Below, piece by piece: positions 11,153 to 41,200 of a DNA stretch of 64,000 bases. How positions within the stretch are numbered: the first letter of the stretch is position 1; every line of letters starts with the position of its first letter. The stretch comes from Synchiropus splendidus (Eukaryota > Chordata > Actinopteri > Syngnathiformes > Callionymidae). The position numbers and the translations under genes are program-made. The DNA is taken from NCBI RefSeq assembly GCF_027744825.2, contig NC_071338.1, forward strand, positions 30,175,501 to 30,239,500. The letters run 5' to 3'. Below the pieces are notes generated by a model. It had not been told where the DNA came from. It did not search any database and was given only the letters and a program-made list of their open reading frames with translations.

Positions 11153-11290
11153 TTTTTTTTACTTGCAATTTCAGTTTAGAGTTGCCAGTATAATAATTGT
11201 TTGTATCCCCTTTTAGTTGATAGCTAATATCGTACTGGCATCGGTATTGCCGGCACCAGCCTGAGTATTACTCAGTATCGGATCGGAAAG
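10798..11290. repeat. MITE-like sequence rich in ATCGATA motifs
   Basis: It starts AGTGATGTGCGGATCAAT and has several ATATCGATAC motifs near its left end. It ends near CAGTATCGGATCGGAAAG. This recalls fish hAT-type non-autonomous elements, but matched terminal repeats and a target duplication could not be confirmed. A TA run and a long T tract (11093-11160) lie inside it. Confidence 0.35.
11093..11160. repeat. (TA)n followed by poly(T) tract
   Basis: About 12 TA units run directly into more than 40 nearly uninterrupted T residues. Confidence 0.9.
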
Positions 11291-11379
11291 GAAGTCAGTG
11301 GAATCGAACAACTCTACTTGAAGCTCTTTGCTTCTGATCCACATCTCTGGATTTTAGCCTCCAGGGTGTGCGCGGAGCC

Positions 11380-11694
11380 GCCAATCACAGGAAGCGAGGA
11401 GACGACGTCAGCGGCCAAACGCTCATGCGGACCAACCAGCTTCCGGCAGTGGGCGTGTCTCCGCGTGGCCCGCCCCTTCCTCAACTATCTTGCAGTCTCA
11501 CTCTCTTCCTGACCGACTCACACGCTGGAGGAAGAAGAGCCGCATCTCGCTGCTCTGACTCTTTTAAACCGCGTCGATTCAGGATATTACAAGTCTCTTC
11601 CGACGCGCTGTACATACCGAATTGTCATTCTAAGTCATTGGAAGTGTTTAAGGAGCCGCGTTTTCGTCTGTATGAGTGAAAGGAGAAGCGCAGA
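11380..11694 (+). promoter_or_regulatory. hk1: predicted hk1 proximal promoter and 5' UTR
   Basis: A GC- and CpG-rich island in otherwise AT-rich sequence, directly upstream of hk1 exon 1. Visible motifs: a CCAAT box CCAATCA (11391-11397), a GACGTCA core at 11404-11410, GCGTG cores at 11453-11457 and 11463-11467 (the hypoxia-response core is RCGTG), and a GC box CCGCCCC around 11470. No TATA box stands out, which fits a housekeeping promoter. The transcription start is not resolved. Confidence 0.45.
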
Positions 11695-28901
<17,207 letters not shown>

Positions 28902-29670
28902 AGAGGACAGTCAGTAGTTCAGATGAGCCTCTTGTCTGGGTCACTCTCAGATATGAACTCTATCAAGTCACACTCCAGTTTTGGTCTCACGTCTTCACCA
29001 GGTGCAGGAGGTGATGCTTCATGTAGCGAAAAGTTTAACCCATAAGGTGGTTCTTTTATGGTATCAGAGGAAACGTCTGGTGGTTTGACCTCGGAATTGC
29101 AGTCATGCGCAGGGCTACAGGAGCAGCACCAAATACGTCTAACGTGGCAGAGTTGCGTTTTTAACTCATCGAAAAACTAGTGAAAGTCAACCAATGAACA
29201 CTTTTGTTGAACAGTTTCCTGTCCTGAGAAGGTTCAACTCAAGTTTCTGATGTCGAGCAGATGATTTTTTTGGCGTTAGTCATAAAAAAAAAAAGACAAT
29301 GGAGAAATGAATTGCTGAAATCCAGATTTGAGAAAAACAATTTTAGCTCATAAAATGATATATTATCATTGTCTGTTTTTGTTCGTGTTATTTTTTAGGA
29401 CACATTCTGTTTGTTTATTTAAAACACTCACCATAATTGTTGTTTTTAAATTATCCATACAGGAAAAAAAATCCGAAAAGAAAAGCCTTTAAAATCTTGC
29501 TATCGAGAGAAAGCAGACTGCTTCTGTAAAAAAACAGTGCGCGTGACCAAAGTTGCCAATGTTTCTGTGAACGTTAGCTGTGTATATGAAATCAAAGGGA
29601 ATATTTTAAATGCATTTAAAACAAAAACATGAGATGGTGTTGGTGATATTTATTATATTTCTTGTCATGG

Positions 29671-29694
29671 TTGATGATGATGATGATGATGATG
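29671..29694. repeat. (GAT)n microsatellite
   Basis: About seven GAT units inside the hk1 3' UTR. Confidence 0.85.
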
Positions 29695-30231
29695 TTACTG
29701 CTTCAACAAGGAAGCGTGTCCTCAGCAGGTCCCTGTGACGACTGCAGGGGGCGCTGCGCCCCATGTTTCTGAATGTTAAATCTACTGTAAACTGTGTCCA
29801 AAGAGAACTTTTATTTTGGTAAATCTCCTGCTGTTTGCACTAAAATGTCTGGTGTAGTTCCAAAGTCGACACAGAGTGAACACAAGTGTTTTTGTTACGT
29901 GGATCCTTGAGGGACACAAACTAACAGAATGTGAGCTTTCTTCCATAAATATTTCTCTCTGTATGTATTTATTAGCCGAAAAGCTTAGGGTGTGCCATCC
30001 ACTGTTGCTTTACTGAAACAACTCAGGCAGGTACCTATTTATTTTCTCTTCAAAAGATTGCAAATGTCGAGTGCTCACACATGAACAATCCTAACGGTCG
30101 TTGAACTCACCAGTTAAGTCGGCCTCACTATGTGTCAGGTCCAGTGTGGTCAACAGTGTAAACATAAACTCACACCGTCAGTGTAACTCATCCATGAAAC
30201 CCCCAAAATGTATCTGTCGAACACGTCACTG

Positions 30232-30237
30232 AATAAA
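30232..30237 (+). terminator. hk1: candidate hk1 poly(A) signal
   Basis: AATAAA about 1.33 kb past the stop codon. A second copy lies at 30595-30600. The cleavage site cannot be fixed from sequence. Confidence 0.4.
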
Positions 30238-30895
30238 GCCAAACATCTCAAAGTGATTCTCTGCCTTTTCCTGTGTAGCAGCAGCACCGGTGCTCAATAA
30301 CTATGAACCTTGAACGCATCACCACATTACTTTGGATTTCCTCTCTTCGTTTTGTCCGCCTCTCTTTAAAGAATACAGAATTCCAGTTGTTGATTTTCTT
30401 CTTTTAAGAAGGTCAGTTGTGCCCGTTTTGAAGTCTTGTTTACTTTTTCTAGTTTTATTCATTTGCTTGTTCATTTTCTGACCTTTGACCTGGCTGGCTT
30501 GGCTTCATGTGATGTGGAGTCAGCGCTATAAACCACAGTCAATTCCATATGAAGTGTAGCTGTTTGATTTGAGCATTTAAAACTGGAAATCAAAAATAAA
30601 AAGCTGAAATATATGTGTTTAATTGCTCCAGTTTTCTGCAGCACTTGAGTTCGACCTGGACTGAAGTCTGACCAGTCTTCATCACGGCTGGCGAGATTCT
30701 TGAGGCAGCAGGGTTGGTGAACCTGTCCTAGTTTTCAGAGAACACTCGATGGCACTTTGTGTTTGGTAGCGTTTCCGACCACCTTATACTCCTTCCTTAT
30801 CTTGTCAGTTTCCGGGCTGTGGGAGGAACTGAGCACCGTCACACTGCCCTCTCGAGATAGCACGAAGGCAGAAGTGTAAAATGGCTGAAACTGAC

Positions 30896-30901
30896 TTTAT
30901 T
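30896..30901 (-). terminator. tacr2: candidate distal tacr2 poly(A) signal
   Basis: AATAAA on the minus strand, 1.3 kb past the tacr2 stop and about 300 bp from the distal hk1 signal. If used, the two 3' UTRs converge without overlapping. Confidence 0.3.
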
Positions 30902-32197
30902 TTCCAGATTCCGATGTAAACGGATGGACACATCACAGCACACACTGAACACTTAACATCACACGCAGCAGGTCGTGTGGCAGAATAGCCAACGCCGTGT
31001 CGACTCTGGTGACACCAAGACTCTTCTTTCACCACATCAAAACTGTCCTCCCAAAGACCAAACTCTGAAAGCGACATTGAGGAAAATGCAAAAACCAAGC
31101 GTCTCAGCTCCAGCTAGGACGATACAATACCCTCTGTCTTTACAAGTAAACAACAAATACGCTTTTTCAACATCGCTTACATCAATGCACTTCAAACACA
31201 ACATTGTATATCACCAGCAGCTGGTATTCGTGACCCTGTTTGATCCGTTATTCCAAATAAACTCAACTCGACGCACAGATTTAAGAAGGAGATCTTGCAC
31301 TGGACACCACTAGAAACATGTTTTTTAGTATAATATCAACAACATGGACGCTTTATATACAAGTCCGAACCGTGACTTGGATTGATCCCAGTCCGACCTG
31401 CAACAAGGCTGTCATGACAACCATCTGAACGAATGAATGAATGCCTGAGTGAGTTCTGTTTAGCTTTGGGTGAAGGTCTTGTGAGGCACCGCGAAGATGG
31501 TTGCAATGACACAGCGACTCAGCAGAGTTCATTCCAAGTTGCGATGAGGTAGATTCAAACGTTGACAGTCAGTCATCAAAGCCGTGGCCAGTCCACCTGG
31601 CGGATTGTGATCATGGTGGTTGTCCATCAGGAGGTCTCTCTCCCTCCCATCCATGTGGTGGCGCCATCAACAGGTGACCGACTTATTGAAGATGCAGCTC
31701 ATGTCTGGATATTCCACGGCTGACACCCTTGTTCTCTTGCTGATCACAGGAACTGTGGCCTCACTGGAGCCTCCCACTTCCTGGTGGAGCTTGCTTTAGC
31801 AACCCTGGATACATGGGTAACTTCCTGGAAAAGTTCCCACCTGATCGTGAAGCGATACAAAATCTAAATTTGATGCTGTTGTGAGGCAGATGCAGCAAAG
31901 CGTGGAGACATTCATGGCTGCAGGATCTGGCAACGTAGATGGTGGTAGAGCAGTGAGCTGTTCTAAAGGTTCTGAGGCAGAAACACCTTCCCTTCGGTGA
32001 GTCTTGACAAGCGTCATGAGGGTCTCTGTCCAAGGGTGGGTTTCAGGAGACCAGATGAGGAGAAGCTGCTTTTGCTTTGTCCTTGTGCAGAGCATTTTCC
32101 ATACATTTTTTTTTCATAGCAGCATGTGTCCACTAGCTTGTCTTCTCCACGCCTGGACACTGTGTTGTAATCCTTGAAGTTGCGTAGCAAACCTGGT
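30902..32197 (-). other. hk1/tacr2 convergent interval, probable tacr2 3' UTR
   Basis: No coding exon was recognised. A minus-strand AATAAA overlaps the tacr2 stop codon itself (32197-32202), so a very short 3' UTR is also possible. Confidence 0.4.
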
Positions 32198-32202
32198 TTA
32201 TT
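32197..32202 (-). terminator. tacr2: AATAAA overlapping the tacr2 stop codon
   Basis: The minus strand reads TGT-AAA-TAA-ACC, so AATAAA overlaps the stop. It may be chance. Confidence 0.2.
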
Positions 32203-35200
32203 TACAGTAGCAGAGCAAACTGTTGCTTTTATTCGCGTCTGGCATGGCTCCCAGCAGGGGGCAGTGGTTTTGTTCCCCAGCACTGGATGTGGCTCCGCTC
32301 CCTTGTTTCCCCGCCTCAGCCCTCACCTGCTTGGCCTGCTCCCTCTCCGCGCTGTGCTCCGCGCTAATGCTAGCTTTGTGAGCTTTGACGGAGGCGTGTG
32401 CGAAGGAGCTGTCGTGGCGGTGGCTGCGGCTCATGGTCACCCGGAAGGTGTGCGTGTGCTGCAGCTCCATCTTGTCCTCCTCGGACACTTTGATGAAGGG
32501 ACACCAGGAAAAGGCGCGGCGGAAACCGGCGCGGAACCTGCGGCTCGGAGATAAGAGCGAGGGAATCATTCGTCTCAACTCCTGCAGTGGACGGGTGAAT
32601 GCGATCGTACCTTTGATTAAGGCAGCAGTAGATGATGGGATTGTACATGGTGGAGCTCATGGCCAACCAGAAGATGGACAGATACACCTGATAAGGAAGA
32701 GACAGATGTTCAGGCCACGAATAATTCAGTTATATTTGTCATTGTTGTCGTCGGCTTATGATCAAGTGCTGCTCTTTGTTAGCAAAACAACCTTGTAACC
32801 ACCCACTACCTTCTTTCATCCATCATGGTTCGGGAAAAAGGGGTCAGAGAAGCTTCTATGGGCGAAACCTTGCCAAATATAAAACTTAGTAATAACCCAA
32901 CATATGTCTTGCTTCGTCCACAATTAATGTTTTTACGCTCCACGACTACCACTTCTCCTCTGTAAACTTTCTCCATCATTCTCCCAAGGAACGGGACAGG
33001 TACTACAGCAGACGTGGCCAGCCAGTCAGAGGCTGAGAGCTTCATTGTTTTACTGTGTTGCTGAAAACAGCCACATCCTACAGTCATGTCAGGCTGTGAG
33101 GCTTCACCTGAACAGCTGGTCACGTGACTTGGTGGCATCACTGTGTGTCACAAGGTTGCTGGTTCACGTCTGCCATATGTCTCTTGTGCATGTATTTTTA
33201 AAATTCATACATTTTACCGTGATCCTCCTGGAAATATCAAGCGGCGTAGATACAAATGTGTGTGCCATTTATTTGACTTATATATTTTATGACGTGGCTC
33301 ATGCCACCAATAACGTGGCCCCAGTCTGTGTGTGAGTGAGCCACGCTGCAGACTGGAGCATCTCATCTTCACTCCACTGAATTCAATGGACTTCACCACC
33401 ATCAACAATGAATCACAGGTGAAGCACATGCCATACGTTTAGTGTAGGGAATGACAAAGTGAAACATGGAACAAAGTCATGTCGATCGTGTTGATGGTGG
33501 ATCTGATGACGCACCAAGTCTCAGGACCGTGACTCACAACGTCATTGAACATGCTCCAAACCCTGCCAAGTGGCACCCTCCACAACTGGTACTGGAATGT
33601 TGCTACCGATGCGTCCTCTGAGTCGAGATGATTCATATTGCATGTAATCCAGCAGGTGATCTTGAGAGGCTCACTGCGAGCTACAGTATACTCTGATGAT
33701 GTCGCTCTTGACATTTGACGCCTGGCAACCGGGCCATACAGGAGCTCACAGTTTATTTAAGCAGCAACGAAACACAACGCTGCTCCCCCGTTTTAACTGT
33801 CCTTGCACTGTAGGAATCTTTTTAGTTAAAAACCATACATATGTGTTCATTCAGACAGAAGAGTGACGTCACTGCTGCGGAGAAGGAGCTCCGGGACTCA
33901 ACAACAAACTTAGAATAGTGAGCGAGGAGGCAGCAGTGTTGATGTTCTCTGCATCACAGGAATCAATGTAGAATCATTGTTCAGGCAACATGCAATTCAT
34001 ATAGATATTGTTTGGATCAATAAATAGGTTCAAGGTTGCAGTATTACTGTCATTTATTTATTTATTAATTTTGAAATATTTTTGATATGGGATACTATTT
34101 TGAAAGGTGCCTGTTGATGCCGCACTTCAGACAAAAAGCAATGAAAATGTATCGCACTGAAGCGATTAAACTGAGAACCAGGCCTAACTCAAAGTTTTTG
34201 TGTTACATCCGTTACAACCCTACTTTACTAACCTTGCGGCAACTTAGTCTCAAAACGTCTCCACATGTCCCTAGGGAGGGGAATTGATATGAGTTACGAT
34301 TCCAATTATTTTATCTGGAACATGCATTAAGTAAAACCTTAACCATGAAACAGAGCTCCAGTTCTTTAAAGCAGAGATCATATCGGAGTTTGAACAAAAA
34401 TTTCGAGATTTTTTTTCTTCGGATTTTGAACGAAAATCCAGAACTCGAAGGCCCCCGAAAAAAACATAACGTGCGCGGACCAACCAACTGAGCCACGACG
34501 CACTTTGTTATTGTGTATAACACAGCCTCTGTATGCAGACGTGTCCCGTTAGCTACATTGACTGACTGTTTTTTCTTCATATTGAGGTGTAAAACCTTTC
34601 CTGTCTCCACACTGGACCGTGGTAGAGTGTCACAGGGGAGGTGCTGGAGCGCTCACTCCAGGGTTTGATGTCCTGTTGTGGGCTGGAGCTGGGACAGGGA
34701 TGAGGCGAGTCTGGGACAGAGCGTGACTTGGTTTATGACTTTGTCACAGCCAAACTGCACAGAAGCGCACATTCAGAGCTGGACACGCACCGGGCACCTC
34801 TTCACTTCTGAAGAGACGTCACTCACTCGGCAACCCCTCCCACATGCAGCGGCCACACACATAGAGGAACAGCCACCTGCAGCAGACACTCTACATTCAC
34901 TCCTACAAAAGACTATTTTAAGGCTGAAGCCACTTCCCTTCATGTAAAAACAAGGCACAAATCAACCAAATCAAACTCCTCTGTCTACAGCTCCATGCTA
35001 ACCGACATGCTAGCTGCTAGGTTGAGGAGGGTGTCCAACATCACTGATCAAACACAGAACGCTTTCATCATGTCACCATGATGTCGAAGGGGTTCGGTTC
35101 TCCTAAAGACGCCAAACAAAGCCACAGATTTGGACGCTTTATGATCCTGTGCCGCTCCATCTCCTCCGTAACAGCGAGTAGAGTCGGACATCACTGTCGA

Positions 35201-38200
35201 GAACCGATAACCAAAAACATTTCTCAACTTTTAACTGTTCTCGATGCGCATCCCATCATGTGCCTCCCAATGGAAACCTAAGCATCTTCAGCTCTGCCAC
35301 TTCTACCTCTGCTGCTTGTCTTTGTGACCGAACACGACAGGTCTCTATATCATCCGACACAACTCTTTCCCATTTCACTCGATCCTCACGGTCGTCTCCG
35401 GCCTGACTGCACTCTCCTCTTCATCGCCGTCTAGTTCTACTCCTAATGTGCCTCACCATCTTGGGAAACGTCGACGTCAGTTTAACCCCCATTTAGGTTG
35501 TCCTTGAGCGCTACTTTATGCAAAGTGACCTCACTTGGATTTAAAACCCAAGACCTTGCCAAAGGGCTCACAGTAAGCATTTACATTCCATACAATATTG
35601 AAGAGTGGCGCCGTGGAGTAAAACCGTACCTGCTGGATGTAATGTTGCTTGTAAATGTCTCTGTTGAAAGAGCCCAGGATGAAGTAAACGTGGTACGGAA
35701 GCCAGCACAGAGCGAAAGTCACCACCACCACAACCATCATTTTCACCACCTGCGAGCAGACGCAGCATCAAGTCTGATCTGATTTCATTGATGCCAGACC
35801 TCTGGTGAGTTATGGAGCGGAAGTGCCTGACCTTCCGCTTGGCTGTGATCTGGCTGTGGTAATGGTCTGAAGCTTCTCCAGGAATGTGACTTCCCCACAG
35901 AGACTGACCGACCAGGCTGTAGGTCACCAGCATCACCAGCAGAGGGAGCAGGTAGATCAGCAAGATGACCGCAAACTGGTAACTGGGGAGAAAACAAGAG
36001 GCCATTCAAGAATGATTTATGCATTATTTACCTAAAAACAAGAGGATTTCGTTGGTACCGAATCGCTGTTTAGTGCATTAAGACAAGAGGCGCCATGATG
36101 ATTACTCAGGCGTGTTCATGCACTCTCATCTGAAGCTTTGTGTGCTGCCTTTAAATATTCATGTTTGTGTTGCGGTGAATGTGTTGCATTCACCAGGGAA
36201 AACAATGTGAGGGTTTAAATACAGCTCTGATTTCTAATTTCCTCTTATTATCTGGGGTTATATAAGCGCCCACATCCAACCGTGTGTGTGTGTGTGTGTG
36301 TGGTCAATACGCATTGACTGCCCTGACCTCAGTCTCACACATGTTCAACCACGCCCTTATCTGAGGAAACACCCTTTATATTAAGAGTGTGTTGCCCGAT
36401 AAGTGATTTGTTTTTTTCCCCCATTATCATTTGCTGCAGTGCATCAAGTTGGTGGCTAAGTTGCATCAATAAAATAATCTGATTTGTATTTTATTTGCTC
36501 TATTAAACAGTTTTAAATCAGAGGGAAACAAATACTAATGCCTTCACCTTCTTCTGCCGCTTATCCGGGGTCGGGTCGCGGAGGCAGCATTCGGAGCAAG
36601 GAAGCCCAAACTTCCTGATCCGCACAGACCTCCTCCACCTCTTCCCGGGGGAGCGTTCCTAGGCCAGACCGGAGACATCATCTCTCCAGCGAGTCCTGGG
36701 TCTTCCCCGGGGTCTCCTCCCGGTAGGACATGCCCGGAACACCTCCCCAGGGAGGCGTCCGGCGGCATCCGGATCAGATGCCCGAGCCACCTCAGCTGGT
36801 TCCTCTCCATGTGGAGGAGCAGCGGCTCCACCCCGAGCTCCTCCCGGATGACCCAACTCCTCACCCTATCTCTAAGGGTGCGCCCAGCCACCCTGCGGAG
36901 GAAACTCATCTCAGCCGCTTGTATCCGCGATCTCATCCTTTCGGTCATGACCCAAAGCTGGTGACCATAGTTGAGGGTGGGAACGTAGATCGATCGCTAA
37001 ATCCAGAGCTTCGTCTTGTGACTCAGCTCCCTCTTCACCACCGCGGTCCGATACAGCGACCGCATCACTGCAGCTGCTGCACCAACCCGTCTATCAATCT
37101 CACGCTTCCCTTTTCCCTCACTCGAGAACAAGAGCCCGAGATACTTAAACTCCACCACTTGGGGCAAGAACTCTCCACCGACCCGGAGAGAGCAAACCAC
37201 CTTATTCCGGTCGAGAACCATGGCCTCAGACTTGGAGGTGCTGATCCTCATCCCGGCCGCTTCACACTCGGCTGCAAACTGCCCCAGTGCATGCTGAAGG
37301 TCCCGGTCCGATGAGGCCAGCAGAACAACATTGTCCGCAAATAGCAGAGATTCTGTGCTTCCCGAACCGAATCCCCTCCGACCCCTGGCTGCGCCTAGAA
37401 ATTCTGTCCATAAAAGTGATGAACAGAACCGTTGACAAAGGGCAGCCCTGGCGGAGACCAACATGCACCGGGAGCAAGTCTGATTTACTGCCGGCAATGC
37501 GAACCATGCTCCTGCTCCATTCATACAGGGACCGGACAGCCCCTAGCAGAGGGCCCCGTATCCCCATATTCCCGGAGCATAAGGTTGGATGGAAATTAGA
37601 CATGCTAGTGCCAGTTGACTGCCATATTGACCACCGGCCCAGTGACTCTGGCATACTGAAGATCGGTTGGACCTGCTGCACTCCACTGTATGACAGCAGG
37701 ATGGACGAAGTCTGGAATGCTGACTGAGAGTCTCAGTACGTCTGAAGTTGCACCCTCCATCATCTGTGACCACATAAACACCCACCGAGGGGACATTTGC
37801 ATCACGGATGCAGCTGCCTCGCATCCTTTCCTGTGTGAATATGGAAGCAGGTGATGTCCTCAGTATCGGTGGTGCTCGCACCTCTCAGCTGCTCAGCTCA
37901 TTTCAGCTTACGCTCTGCATGAACCGGCACACTGTCACCGTGCCCTTTTCACTCTTCTTGGAGTTCACTTCACTGACTTCTTTCTGTACAATTATCGGGC
38001 AAATCTGCAACCATGGTTACTGATCCATGTTATAGAAACTTCACCGGTTCTACAGTCTATACGCGGCACGCCGTCGAGGCTCTAAATTCGTGAGTCTGAC
38101 GTGCTTTGTCTGGCACAAGGTCACACTCAAATCTGCCACCACTTCTTTGACTCTACATTGACCACCGGCTAATCTGATCCCATAGATTCACAAGGATTAA

Positions 38201-41200
38201 TGATGATGGCTCCGCCGGCCCGCGCATTATCTGCTGCTTTGCCTTATCAGCACCAGGAAATCATCTGCTCGGCGCCAGCTTCAAACAATAACAAAGCAAG
38301 ATTTGTCGCACAGGGAAACGGTGAGTCGTTGGGAAAGTGGGTTCATGAGTCTGTGATGAAAATATTGGCGTCTTTTAAAGTCTCAACCTCATTCTTACCT
38401 CTTCACTACGTTATGAGCGCCTTAGTTTGAGACAAATTTGAGTGAGCTGAACAGTCTAAGAATGCATGTTGTCTGTCCATGAAGCGTCATAATGTTCACC
38501 GTACAACAGGAAACTCTGAAAAACTGTAAACAAATGTACTGTAAGACAGTGTTTTTCAAGCCATGGCACCCTTGGTTCATTGAAAGAAATCCCCAGGCTC
38601 ACAACCGAAGGAACCTCAGCCAAAGCGCACTTGTGTTTAAAATCCTATAGAAAACCTCTATTCATTCAAAAACTGTGGCTACTGACACTTGGGTGTTATT
38701 TTGCCAGGCTAGTTGCAGAAATTAATTGCAGAAATCATGATTCATTTATTTATTTACTTACTTTAAATAGCTGTTTTGATTTTATCACTTCTCATTTGCA
38801 TGGTTTTATTGTACTTCTGAGTTTCGAGACAAATCCCAATCTTGCTTCATAAAAACAATTACTCTTTCTCTCTTCACATTTTGGAGCACATTTATTTTGT
38901 TCTGCTTTTATTTTTTTGCCAACTTTTAAACTACAAACAAACTTTGACAGTCTATGAGTATCAATAAAGTTTTGAAGTGAGACGTCACGTTAGCTCTGTT
39001 AGCGCTGTTAGCTCTGTTAGCTCTGCAGTGCAGACAGTCTTTGGCGTCTCGGGTCCGACAAGGATCCCTCCCTCCCTCCATGGTTCTGTGGTGAAAGTGT
39101 GTGGTCCAGTTAGAGGCGCATCAGGTTTAAAAACAGCAGGAAGTTGTTGAAGCATGTGAGCGGCTTCTTGGCTGTGAGTGTGTGGGAAGAGGAGCGCGGC
39201 GCACCACAGCAGCGCTGCTTTGACTGAGGGACAGATCAGCGCATCAACACACTGGAACTCTATAGTAGAGTGGAGACAAAGAATCTCAGTGAATCCATGT
39301 GATCGCCTCACCTTGGTTGCTCCTCAACGCCTTCTAAGTGTCATGATTTAATGTCATCACATCGCCCACCTCTATCTCCGGACACATGAGGTGAAACTGG
39401 ATCATTGCACCCGAGACTTTATGTGCCTTTGCATTACTATTCAGCCGTGACGTGTAATGTGGTTTCATGACATATTATTGAAGGGTCGATGAGGCTTCAT
39501 GAAACAATGTCCTGATTTTCAGAGGCCACCAATGGCGCTGTCGGCTGTAAAATGTTTAGACTTGTGCAACTAATTCCACACACCCTTTCGAAAACAAGAG
39601 CTCCCTCAAGTGGCCAGAAAATTATGACACTGTTCCATCCACTCTGCAATACTGTTTCATGATGCCTCACCTACCCATCACTGCCACAGCGTGCTTTGTG
39701 TCATGAAACCAACATTCCTCCTTCAATGTCCGGCAACATACAGTATAAACCTCAGTAGACGTCACCTCAGCTGATGGGTTCCTCCGTAGTCATCGGGCCA
39801 GTCGACCATGCAGACGGTCCTGGGGTAGTAGAACCTGGTGACACTGTAGTAGCACTGAGGGAAGGCCAGCAAGACGGCGACCACCCAGATGAGGGCAATC
39901 ACCACCTTCGTGGAGGTGGAAGAGAGGCGAGGCTTCAGTGGGTGGATGATGGCCATGTACCTGAGGAGAAGTCATCCAAACCACCCTTACTTGAGAGAAA
40001 AGAAAACATGACTGACAGTTATTAATACAAGGCAGAATATTTCCAATCCAGTTTTAGAACAGCGCATTCACGCTCTGACGCAGGCTGCCGTCAACCTTGA
40101 GAAGCTCCCTGCAGCTCTCAAATCCTGGAAATGAGTAATGACTCATTTCATGGTGTCACCGAGGAACTGTCTGCCAGACGTGATATGAATTTATTCGGTT
40201 TCATTCATTTGAAACTGACCGTGTTTGTTCAGATGGGGGGGGACCCCTTACCCCGGCCACTTCCACCAGCTTCTCGAGTGGGATTCCGAGACGTTCCCAG
40301 GCCAGATGGGAGCGAACGTGTCGTGGGTCGGAGCAGGCGCACCACAGAGCTGAGCCAAAAGGCAAAGCTCTGGATTTGTCAAGCTACATTCCAACCCTCA
40401 TCTAAGGTCACAAGCTTTGGGCAATGACCGAAAGGAATCTGAAAAATCTTCCCAGTGAAAGAAAGTTTATACTCGGCGTGGGATTTGATTTAAAAAAAAT
40501 AATCTAGTTAATTCGAGAATTTGTGATTAATTAATCTCAATTAATCGCAGATTAATGGTATAAGAATTTGAATAAATTTGGTATATAACTGAATCAAATG
40601 ATGGACCCATACATACATTTAAACCACAAAATATTGTTTATTTTGCATCAGTTTGACAACAGCACAATAAATCTCCATGGTGGCTATATTCAAGTTTTTA
40701 TATCACCTGATTTAAACTAAAGCTCTTTTCATGTCTTGAAAATATTTGTATACGACTTTCAATTAAATTAAATTAAATTACATTTAAACATGTTGTAATT
40801 AATTTAACATTAAACATATCATGTTGTAATTAATTGTAATTAACTCATCCCACCAGTAGTTTATACGTATGATATTTGGATAGATTAATTCATTTTGGCT
40901 GCATTTTATCTCGAGGATTTGTTATTTCAAATGTACATATTGTCAGCTTCAGGGTTTATTTGTGATTCCTGGTGACCGAGGGGTTGTGAGTACTACAGTT
41001 GTGTTTCCTGTGTTCTATAACAAAAACACCTGATGACACAGTGTGGGCTCATGATGTTTAGAGGGTGAAGGTCGGATGGAAGATGTGCTTTGTGACTCAG
41101 TGTGTCCACTTTTTCACTTGAGTTTACTAATGTAGTATTCTGTTGTGCAACACCAAAACAAACTTCCTGTTTTGTTTGTCCATGGACATGTCTTGCATTT

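Larger units (their letters stand above)
6578..11694. other. intergenic region between hkdc1 and hk1
   Basis: The left part probably holds the hkdc1 3' UTR; candidate poly(A) signals are ATTAAA at 6939-6944 and the distant AATAAA at 8568-8573. (AC)n runs lie at 7862-7878 and 8380-8396. A dispersed repeat is at 7915-8340 and a minus-strand ORF at 9493-10041. A MITE-like stretch is at 10798-11290 and a TA/T-rich run at 11093-11160. The hk1 promoter is at the right end. No further conserved gene was recognised. Confidence 0.6.
28902..30600 (+). other. hk1: hk1 3' UTR and downstream sequence
   Basis: Sequence after the TAG stop. The first strong poly(A) signal is AATAAA at 30232-30237, the second at 30595-30600. 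It contains a short (GAT)n array at 29671-29694. The next gene, tacr2, is on the other strand, so the two transcripts converge. Confidence 0.5.

Noticed and set aside
32385..32798. 137-codon plus-strand frame
   Set aside because: Antisense to the tacr2 C-terminal exons.
34678..34947. Apparent 89-codon gene, repeated at 42141-42422
   Set aside because: Both lie inside the two copies of the same TIR element, and the frame contains no recognisable domain.
36730..37314. 194-codon plus-strand open frame
   Set aside because: It is antisense to the decayed LINE at 36541-37730, whose minus-strand reverse-transcriptase motifs are clear.
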